From: Nectonema munidae
Lineage: Eukaryota > Nematomorpha > Nectonematoida > Nectonematidae
Direction of reading: 5' to 3'
NCBI GenBank assembly: GCA_030549495.1
Contig: JAUIRK010000928.1
Span: 1 to 64,000 of the forward strand
Length of the DNA stretch: 64,000 nt
The position numbers and the translations under genes are program-made. The notes under the pieces were generated by a model. It was not told the DNA's origin, ran no database searches, and saw nothing but the letters and a program-made list of their open reading frames with translations. Positions 13,301 through 25,300 of this stretch are shown piece after piece. Position 1 is the stretch's first letter, and every line of letters begins with the position of its first letter.

Positions 13301-16300
13301 TTTAAAATTTAGCAATATTATAAAATAAAAGTATAACATTCCAAGCAAACAAAATGAATATACAGTGCACCCTCGATATACCGCCACTATTGAGGTTATC
13401 ATCAATTGGCGGTATATCGGGGGTATCGAAAATGTAGTTATCTTATTTGATTTGAGTAGTATTGTATTAAATTAAAGTAAGAAATCCAAAAATTTATTTA
13501 AATTTATTTATTTTTTGAAGTTAAAATCCAGCATTGCTTTTTCTTTACACTTTGAGTTCAAAACCTCATTTGAGCGTTTTTCTTATTATAATATCACTTT
13601 CTAGATTTGTTACTAGTAGCCAGAAATATTTTCTTGTGTGAATTTCCTTTATCAACAGTAACTAAGAATGCCTAATGAGTACAAAAGTGCGACTAAAACA
13701 TAAATAGAAGGAAAATTATTATTTTTGAATAAATAAAAGTAAATATTATTATAGTTAATTTGACAGCAATACATGATATAAAATCGGGGCTAAATTTGAC
13801 GAAAAAAAGTATATCCGTTCTGTAAATAAATATGGCGAACAGCTGACAACAGTGGCGTTATATTGGGGGAGTTATAAAAGAGAAAAATTTAATCTATGTA
13901 ATTTTATGGCATTAAAACGGGGTGGCGTTTGTGCGAGAGTTGAAACAACTCATTAATCACTGCTAAAATTCCATCAACAACGCATGGCGTTAAATCGAGG
14001 GTTATTTCAATGAAGTAAAGTGTGCTTGTTCTATCGATGTTATTGGCGGATGGCGGATAGCGAGGGGCGTTAAATTGGGGGAATTATAATGGAGAGAAAT
14101 CGGGTCTACATAATTGTATGGCGGTATGCGGGGTTGGCGGTAAAGCGAGGGAGCAGTGTAATTTTAAAGCCCATAAAGATCATTTAGATTTGAATTAGTA
14201 AAAATTTAGTTTTAGATGTTTTCGTTTTATGGTTAGCTTATTTTTAGCACTTTTTTATTTTGAACTTCTTTGGTTTTGGGCCGTTTTAATTTTGGACCCT
14301 CTTGGTTTGGGCCATTCTTGTTTGGCCGTTTTGGTTTTGGGCAGTTTTGACAAGGAACCGTCTTCTCCAACGAGTTCCTTCAAAGTTTGAAATAGACTTC
14401 TAGCCTTGGTCTGCACCATAATTAGACTTAGCAGTGCCCGATTTTGAGTTTGTTCTTCTATCCACATGTGCAACATTTTCTCCATTTCATGGAGCGGTCC
14501 TGTTCGTTGCTTTGTAATCATTGTGGATCTCATGTGTGCAGCACCTTAATAGCTTCACGAATCCTTGCTTCCTCATATCACTTGCGATCATGCTAACTTT
14601 CTTTCCTCCTTCGTACTGTTTAATCAACATTAATTTTGTGTTCAGGTCAATGGTCTTCCTTTCCTTCTTAGTAGACTGAGAAGTAGACAATTTTTTCTTT
14701 GTAAACATATTGGAGTATTTTAAAGAAAATTATAAAAAGCAAGATAAGCAGACATGAAGGAAGGATACTGTATAATTGCATTAGTCCCAGCAGGGGTCAT
14801 AAAATTGAGTACTTGTAGGTCGAATACGTCGTACGTTGTGAACTACCTGTACATGGGTGCGTGTGAATATGATTGTGTGTGTTTCCGTGTATATGCTTGC
14901 GGTGAGTGTGTGTTCATTTTAATTTATTAGTTTTAAAGTATAAAAATCGTCATATGAAACTTAGGATTTAGATTTTCAAAAATACTAACATATGTGATAA
15001 AAAAATATTAAAACTTTAAGTGAACTAATTATAATTAGCTAACAATCAAACTTATTTATCTCGCACAGTTGATATATGCTTCTGGTATAACTTCGATCTA
15101 AATAAAGACCTGTTCATATATTTTTGAAAATGTCTCTTTCGATGTGAAAAATAGAATAGTAAAAGTTATTGAAATTAATGTGTATAATAATTATTTCAAT
15201 TGTGTCTTTAATCGCAAATTAATATTTTTCTTAAGAAATATAAAAATTGCATAATTTTCAAAATCCCATTTAGTTTTATGTCATTTAAATCAAAGAATCG
15301 TCTGTCATTTCTTTCCGTTAAAGTATTATTTATTGTATACCCATGTTCTTATTATATTGAAATATAGAAAGTTTAGGCAAACTTGCTAGTTGAACGTTGA
15401 CATGGAAAGGTGAATGAGTCTGTAGATATGAGAGGTCTATTCTACGATTTCTTTCATGTGTCATGAGCCGGAGATCTGTGTCTTCTGATGGAGTAAATTT
15501 GATAGTGACCTCTCTGGAAAATGAGAGTGGTTGTCTTCCAGAAATCCTGAATGTGAACTTCTGAAAAAAGGGAGATTTCTTGGTATGCATTTCTCCATTC
15601 ACCATGACGTATTCACGAACGAGATTTGAGTTGACATCTTCACACTGGGAGGTGAAAGTGAACGTTAAAGCTTTTCCTCTCAGCGCATTAATTTGAATTG
15701 GATCAGATGGCTCTGTTGAAGTGCAAAGAACTAAAAAAATGACATATTAAAGCTTTTGGAATTGTAAAATTTATATTCGATTTTTCGTTGAAAACTCTTG
15801 TACTATTATGTATCATATTGTTTCAATAGGTGTATTCAGTTTTCTGTTTATTCGTCAATAATCAAAATTAATAAGGTGATTCAAGTTTTAAAAAAAGTCA
15901 ATGAATCCCCATCTCCAATTTCAGACCGCTCTCAAATATTCGGTCTTTCTAAAAAAAATAAAAAAAAAATTCTTCATACGCAAATTTCAAATTTCTTCAT
16001 TTGAAATAATTTATAGTTCTATCATCAATTTGCTTTTCTGAAGAATTTTTTTAGTGAACTGCTCCATAGTTTTTGATTGATAGACTTCTTACCTACTTAG
16101 AAAATAGAGATAAGGCTGGAGTTATTTTCTTCGATGTTTTGATTTATAAATTTTTAAAAGATGGCTTTACTGAGAAAACTTATATTTTTATGTCTTCTTA
16201 TTTAAAAAATAGAAAACCGTTTGTTTATTGGCATAGTATATGTTCTGATATAAGGCGAGTGGTCTACCACAAGGATCAATTTTATGTCCTTTTTTCACAA

Positions 16301-19300
16301 TCTATATGAATGATTTTCACAAATGTTCTAATTTTTTTGAATACACAATGTATGCAGATGACACTAAATTACTTTTTAAATATGATTTAAAGATGAGAGA
16401 AAGCTTTTTCCAAGACTTGAAAAAGGTTTACAAATGGATGATTGATGAATTTGCAAAAGATAGGCATCCTGGACTCAATTCGCACAATTTGAAAGCTTAA
16501 TAACCTACACTCAAAATGAAAGTTATTTTTTTTAGAAATTCTGTTACCTTCCTGACTGCGAAGGAGGAAAATATTGAACTTGATACTAATTAAAAGAAAA
16601 TGTACCTGAAAGTTTGATTGACGCTTCTCGAATTGCATTAGTAGCTACGTACAGTTCATTGATTCTTTCATGCGGTTCACTGACTAGAGCAAACAAGTTG
16701 GACAGTGGTGCTTGAGGAATAAAGGATATTGTGAAGCTTTTAATCATTCTTCCTTCTTCAACTTCTTCCGACGAAGTGAATGTATAACTAGGATCACCAA
16801 CAGCGATCATTTCTTGATTTATATCCCAAAAAGGTTCAAGTTCAAGATCAGGATCATTCGGGCAAGAAGCTTTCATTGTAATGCTGACTCTTTGTCCTCT
16901 TAAAAGAACGTGTTCTCTCGTGTTACTTTCTGGAAGCTTCTTACACAAAGCTAAAAAAAGATTCTTCATAGAGTAATAGAATAGTCTTAATACAGCGCAT
17001 TTGCTGTTTAATTACATTTAATTGGGAAAAAAATAAAAGATAAAATTATAATTTTTACCTACATTCAAACATATATAAATCAGTATTTCATAAAAGTGGA
17101 ATACAGTTTACTTTTCCCTTTGTAAGTTTATTGTCAAAAGTTATACAGCTGAGAAAAAAACAAAGATTTTCTATCTTAAGTGGTCTCCTTCTTAAGGATC
17201 TATTCATGAATACGGTTCAATTTGCAATTTACAGAGAAGTCATTGAATTTGTGTTAAATGTTTCTAAAAGTTTTTATTAAATTTAACATGTTTGTCGTTT
17301 TAAAAGTATCGCTTTAACGTAAGTCTCTCTATCGTATATCGTTTATCGTTCCAGAGTGCCTACCCGGTGGATATGTGAAACAGACAGAATTGTAAAAACT
17401 TTTAACAAATACTCTACAATGAATATTGAATGTCTGAATGAATTAACATTAATGATTTTAACATAGTTGAATATCTGATCCGATTAAGGGTCTGGGTTAA
17501 TTAAAAAAAAATTGTCATCAAATTGGGTAAAATTAATTTTAAGTAAAAATTTTAACAAAGAACCGATTCACATCTGTGAAAGGTGTAAATTTTGAGCTTA
17601 AAATTATTTTAAAGATAAACTATATGTATTTTGGTTATAATATATATAATAGTTTAAAGACAGGTTAAAAAAAGAACAAAAATATTTTGAAGTAAGATTA
17701 AGTTCTGTGCAACTTCATAACTTTTTAAACGAAATTTAGTGCAACAATTTTCATTAGTGGGCGACTTTTAAGTCTTTGCCGATTCCTATAAAATTATAAA
17801 AAGTCAAGGTTAAGGTTAATATACTATTTTATTACAAAATGTAATTTGTAGGTATTTAAGCATTTAAGTGAAATTGCTTTATGATTGATACTAAAACTTG
17901 GTAAACGAAAAAAGAGGTAAACAATCGCATTTGGGAGTACATTTTTCTAAATTCCTTTTCATATGGTTGCATACAACTTTTAAATTTTTTTCTATAAATA
18001 CATTTTATTGTATCTATTGAAATATTTTCATAATAGATCATTTTCAGTCGTTACTTGTCTTGAAGAGCAATTTGAATTTTATTAAGATAACCTAATTAGA
18101 ACATTTTTTATATCAATTTTTGAGAATGACCCGTTTTAGTTTATTTGGAATAATTCTAGATAATCCAAACAAATTAGCTATTGCTTTTTGACTCCCATTT
18201 TTTATAGAGATATGACTTTATGTTTTAATTCTAATGATATTTTAGGAATAAATAATAAAATAAAAACTCAAACAAAATTTTTTTTTATAAAATTTATTAT
18301 TAAAAACGTGAATATAAAAAATAAAAAAATATTATAAAGTTCTCTTGCTCGAAAATTTTGTTCAACATAAGTTAACGATATTAAAGAATTTTTCTATAAA
18401 TATAAAAATAATACCGTGATAAATTTTTACTTTTATACCAATTAATACTTATATAGTAAGTTGTAAAAATATCTTCTATACTAATGCTAACCAATTATTC
18501 AGTAAAGTAGATGAGTTATCTTTTTCCCTAAATAAGAGTAACTTTCTTGTTGGAGCTATAACTGAAGCTTTGCCTAAAAAAAGGTCTACATTGATCAATT
18601 ATGCTATCTATGACATTGATAACTATGTAACAGTACATAACTTTGACCATCACTCCAATTCTTCAATGAATCAGAGAGGAATTCTTTTTTATTTGCATAA
18701 AGAGGCTTCATTCCATGTGATTGAGCTCTTTAACCCAATTTTTATTGAATGCCTAACTTTAAGGGTTTTTTTGAAAAGAAAAGAGTTCTTACTTTGTTGT
18801 ATATATAGAAGTCCAAGTTCACTTTTTTATGAATCTACGAATGAAATTATTTCTCTTCTAAGTCTACTTCACTCTAAATTTTCACATAGTAACATCATTA
18901 TTCTTGGGGAATTTAACTACCCTGAAATTAATTGGAATTCACTGAGTAACGCTAGTGTTAAACATCAAAGATTTCTTAATTTCCTACAAGAAAAATGCTT
19001 TACTCAGCTTGTGAAGGAACCTACAAGGATAGGTACATTTGGTTTGTTTTCTGTTCTTGATTTATTGATTACCAATATTTCAGATTTCATTTCCAATTTG
19101 AGGTTTAATTCTCCCCTTATCAAAATTGATCATATGTGTATTACTTTTAATCTTTTAATTAATGTAAAATCTGATATCTCAAAATCCATTAAATATAATT
19201 ATCAATCTGGTAACTATAAAGAAATTTCTTCTCACCTGTCTAAAATTGATTGGAATATAGCTAAAGATTTTAATCTTGTTAAATTCTATTCTTTTTTCAC

Positions 19301-22300
19301 TAATAAACTATATTCACTTATAGAGAAGTACGTTCCTTTGAGGAAATCTCACATAAAAGTCAAAGTTTATTTTACTAAAAAAATTATCTCTCTTCTAAAA
19401 AAAAAGAAAAAACTTTTTCGGGCTTATACTAAATTTAGACATCGACATATCTATGACAAATACAGACAAATATCGAACATTTTGAGAGAAGAGACTCGTA
19501 AGGCTAGAATATCTCATGAAAGCAAACTTCTTTCAAAATATAAATATAGTCCTAAGTTGGTTTGGTTCTACATAAATCAGAAGAACAGAAATAATTTTGC
19601 TGAACTAGTTGATCATAATGATTTACCTACTACTACTACTACTAATACCCAAAGAACCAATGTTTTTAGTGAATATTTCAATTATTGTTCTTCGAATTCG
19701 GGTTCTCATAATGACAATTCAAGTTTCTTGCCTGTATGTAACTCTATAATAGATAGTTTATATTTTAACATAGTTGAAATACATAGCAAGTTAGAAAAAT
19801 TAAATAAATTTAAGTCTCCTGGCTCTGATAAGTTACACCCGTATGTCATTAGTGAACTTTCTCGAGTTTTAGCCATACCTGTCAAAATGATTTTTGAAAA
19901 GTCACTAGAAGAAAAAAATTTTTTGGATGTTTGGAAAATTGCATTAGTCACACCAGTTTTGAAGAGTGGAAATCGAAAATTTTGTCAAAACTACAGGCCA
20001 ATAAGTCTTAGTCCAGTTCTATCTAAAGTATTCGAGACATTCATAGCCGATAAAATTTTATCACATATAAAAAACTTCAAACTTTTTAATTCCAACCAGC
20101 ATGGATTTATTAATGGAAAATCTACGATAACCAATCTATTGGAGTTTCAAAATGATTTAGTCAACCTGCTTGAGGGAAATGATTCTATTGATGTAATTTA
20201 CTTAGATTTTCACAAGGCTTTTGACTCTATCTCACATAAGTATTTGTCAGATAAACTTGAGTCATTTGGTATAAAGGGCAATCTACTTGCTTTATTGAAG
20301 AATTATCTTGAAGATAGAAAACAAATTGTTTCAGTAAATGGTATGTATTCTGATGAAAAGCAAGTGTTGAGTGGAGTACCCCAAGGGTCTGTGCTAGGTC
20401 CTCTACTCTTTAATATCTTTCTTAATGATCTCTTAAACGTAATAAAGTCAAAGATAAAGGTATTTGCCCATGATATCAAGATTTACAATGTGTGATAGAG
20501 ATGGTAGAAGTTGCTTGCAGAAAGATTTGATTGACGTTTTTCATTGGTGTAATAGATGGGAAATGAAACTGAACTTGAATAAATGTACTCATTTACAAAT
20601 TGGATTACAAAGTAATCATTCGTTTTTCATTGGTGGCCAAAAACTTAAACAAGTTGATTCACAGAAAGACTTAGGGGTGATAATGAATTCTAACCTCGAC
20701 CCAAGAGAAAATATTTCAACAAGAGTCACTAAAGCTTTCCAAGCCTTTCATAGAGTTCATAGAAGTTTTGCTTTATTTGATGCCAACATAGCACCCATTT
20801 TATGTAAAACACTGATTAGACCTATTTTAGAGTATGGAAATGTTGTTGCATTTCCTTTTCACTCCTGTGATGCTGCAAATATTGAAAGAGTCCAGAGAAC
20901 AATCACAAAAAAGATAGTAGGAATGAAAGATCTTAGTTATACAGAAAGACTGAAAAAACTGAATTTGCCTTCAATGTTATACAGGTTTAGAAGGAATGAT
21001 ATGGTGACATCCTACAACATTGTAAAAGAAAAGTTTAACTTAACTTCTCAAGTTTTACCTGAATTTTCTGAAAGAGTTCAAAGATTTCATTCTTCCAAAT
21101 TTAAAAAAAGACATTGCAAGAAGGTATTTTTGAAAAAATACTTTTCTCAACGAATGATAAATGATTGGAATTCTTTGCCTGATTTTGTTGTTGATGCTCC
21201 ATCTTTGAACATCTTCAAGAACAGACTTGATGAGTTTTGGAAAAATAGAAGGTTTGAGCATGAAGAACGCGTTGATTTTCAAAAGTATGAAGCGAATACT
21301 TACTATAGGCTTTTTGCCTTTCTTTCTTTCGCTAATAAACTTATGTTATGTTATGTTATGTATATACTTAAAATATTATATATCTTACTAAATAAATATA
21401 TTACCAAAGAAAAAAATGATACGCCTCCACATATGTCAGATATGAAGTTGAGATTTAATAATAATTGATTTGATGGTAATTCTTAGATGGATAAATCGTA
21501 GATGCAGATAAAAATCAAAATAATAACATGGGAATGAAAAGGTAGAAATAAACTAAAAAATTCAAACTCACTTACTTCATTTATCAACGACAGATGTTCA
21601 TATGCAATATCTATAGATTCATTCAAAAGTTTAGGAATATGTTTTCAATCACCAGGAACATACAGCTATCCTTACCCATAATAGTGCAGGTATACGTATA
21701 AAAGAAGATGATTCTTACTTGTTGGCGTTATGAGATAGTGCATTAGTGCATGTTGCTTCACAAAATCAACCGTTATATCAGGCGACTCTTTAGCTGGCAA
21801 AAGATATATATTTGTGGTTTCTGTGACTAAAACGGTGACGGTCAGTCTGTTTGTGAACTCATTGCCAATTACATCCGAGTTTGTAGATTCAACGTGTAGT
21901 TGAGATTGGATTGAGTTTGTTCGGAGAACATCATTCACGACAACATAATTTTTCAAAAGATTGGCGTCAAATTTTCGACACCGTGACTCCAGCTTAAGCG
22001 TTGTGTATGCGTTGTACAAACCCTTTAATGCCATTTGCCCCATTGGCCCATCAGAATCAAGGAAGCAGCCTTCTAAAAGTAAAGTGTCAATCAAAAAGGA
22101 ACAACTAAAAATCATAATACGCACTTTTTATAGCGTACAGAAGCTCAACAAAAAACTTTCTGTCTCAGATACAGAAAAGGCCAAATATCTTTGAATATAT
22201 ATTATATTGTATATATAAAAATAAATTAAATCCTTACCCTATGTAAGTTAAAGCAATAACAAAAATTTAGGAAATCATGGCTAATTTCCAAACTCTAATA

Positions 22301-25300
22301 ATAATATAAATATACTGATATTATTAATTACAGATTTTGTTAACAAATTAATTTTCATGCTTATATCTCCTTTTGACAGTTACTTAGTTACAAATCCATG
22401 ACATGGCTATGATACGAATTGTCAATCTCAATCTGTTTATTTTTAGTTAATTTATATATTATTCTTATGTTCCTATAACACCGTGTTTAGATTTATTAAT
22501 TTCTCCTTTAATCTGATGTCCACTGTTTGAAAATAAACTTCTTCTTCTTAATCTTCTTATGCATATTTATATTTCAGTAAAGTTTTTAAGTAAATAAAGT
22601 AACCTGTATTCTGAGTCAAATGGAAGGTCTTCAATGCATTTCCTCTAATGGCAGATAAATCCATCTCATTATCTCCAAAGCCTAAGCTGGCAACGATGTC
22701 TTGATCTTCAAAGGGAACAACAAAGTTTATGCTCGATGTAACCGTCACTTTATTAGGATCGTCTAGATCTGTTTCAACTCCAGTTTGTACCGTATATTTA
22801 TCATTGCTTTATTTGACAACTTCATTTTCGACTACAAAATGAGGAACGAATGTAGCGTCTCGTACTCTTTCGCATTTGGCAACGAATGTGAGAGTCAATC
22901 TTTCTTCACGAGTTATAGAAACATCTTCTTCGTCCATGTCTCCGTCACTTAACTCACAAGTTGGCATTTCTATAGAAATTAATAAAACATCGATATATTA
23001 ATTGAATTCATGGGAATTTTAGTTGTATATTAAAAATTATAATTTTAATGGTCTATAATTTTCGGTAATATTTCATTATCGGAGGCTAAAATTTTTATGC
23101 TTATGATTCCCTGATTTGAATTGTTATTAAAAAATTTAAAAAAGTAATCCTCACGCCCCTTTTATAAAAATATTTTGGTGAATTTGGGAGCCTGAAACAC
23201 AAAAATTTCAAATATGTTATTGACCTACTTCTAATACTTCTAGGGTAGTAAACAAATCATAAAAATTCAAAAAACTTTCCTATGTGTACTTTTTTGAGCT
23301 AAAACGTTAGCAAACGTGATTTTAAAATTCTTCAGAAAGACAAATGAAGTAATTGACCAAACAAGTAATTCATCTAAAAGCGCTTTCAAATCCAAATTTA
23401 GTAAAGATATGACATTTTTAAAACTTGCGAATCAGTAACTAGTTTACTTTCGAGAATCCGATTTCCATGCAATTTAAAAATGAGCCTTGCTTAAATTTAG
23501 ATTTTTCATTCGATAGATAGTTTGAATGACCTCTTGACCAAATATGCTCAGTTCTAAAGGTTTCCAAGACGGTTCTGATCAAGTTTTAATACGAACGCTT
23601 TTACCTTTCATATTTGAGAGATTCCACAAACGTGCTTATGTGAAAGGTTCGAGTGGTTTACCGTGCTCATTATAAATAACCAATCAAATAAATGAACCAA
23701 CCATCATTTTAAGCATACAAATTCAAGTATCGCCTAATACAAGATATCAATTTTTCATATAATTTTGTCTCATGGTAAATATAAATTTACAAAAATGGTC
23801 ATATATGTTTGACCAGTTTTTTGGAATTCTCTACTTGTTTTGAATGGGATATATTTTTTCTTTATATTGTTGGTTCATTTTGTTTCATTCTATTTTTAAC
23901 ATTTTCATTCGTGTCTTATAATATTCATTGTGCACTTTTATCATTTCTAAAATTTTAAATATGATATTCCCAATTACAGTTTCTTTCATTTATCTTCTAA
24001 CAAATTATAACGATTATAAGTTTATTGGATAATAAATACTTAATATATGAATATTTAGACCCATAATACTCTTAAGAAGAAGAATGAAAGTGATTTTAAA
24101 GCTTTTCAAAGAGACGTTTCTGAAAAAATCAATATAACGGTTTCAATCAAGTAGGCAAGAATGCGATTAAATCTCTGGAGCTTGAAAAAATAAAAAAACG
24201 AAGAAATGATAATCATTCTTGAAAGATTGAAGAGACTTCTCTTCAACTTCTTTGCAAAGTCTAGAAAGCAACATTTATCCAAGTCATATATCTATTTTTT
24301 ATACAAACGCTAATCAAGTACGCAACAAAATAACAAACGAATTGTCGTTTATTCTTGATGATAAAAAGTTTAAAGATGCTTTATCAAGGGAAGCACTTCA
24401 AAAAAAAGAAGTATATTGGAATTAATCACACTCTGATCGATTTTGATATAACAGGTTTCGATATGTTATCCACGACTTTTACATCACTTCGAAGCTCTCT
24501 AAGAATAAAAGAAGAATTCTATCAGAGTAGTTTTAATAAGAAAGAGTTTTTTTATCTTTTTCTGCATATATATAGAAGTCCTATTTCATTCTTCTTCAAA
24601 TAAATAGTTCTTATAATATACGCTTTGATATACAAAGCGTTAATACGTCCTATTCTGGAATATGGTAATGTTATCGCACAGCCCAGCTGTAAAAAAGACA
24701 TGAAAGCGTGGGAAAAAGTAGAGAAGCGAATAACCAAAAAAATTGGAGGGCTCAAAGAATTAACCTATAAAGAAAGACTGCGAAGGTTGTCTTTACCACT
24801 ACTATCACATCGATATAGAAGAAACGATATGATTACAGTTTATAACATCATAAACGAAAATTTCTTAGTTAACCTTAGAATACTTCCTCAGTTTTCCTCA
24901 AGGTTTCAAAGAAAGCATCAGAGTAAGTTTATAAAGAGTCGCCACAAAAAAGTGCTTACAAAAAAACTTTTTCTCTAATAGAATTGTTAATGTCTGGAAC
25001 CGTCTTCCTGCTGATGTTATAAACTCCCCTTCATTAAACGTATTCAAGAAACGCCTGCATAACTTCTGGAAAAATATGTTGTATGATTAAGTCTTTACTT
25101 ATGTATTCTTTTTTTCCATATTTAGCAATTATAATGTTTAAACGATTTCTATATGTTTTTTCTTCCACACATTGATGCGATTACCACAGGCAAAAGGGCC
25201 TTTTTTCGCTTAATAAAATTATGTTATGTTATGTTAACCCTTTGGTGAACAGTGTATCATATATGATACATAAACAATTTTACCTTCGTATGCTTTTTCA

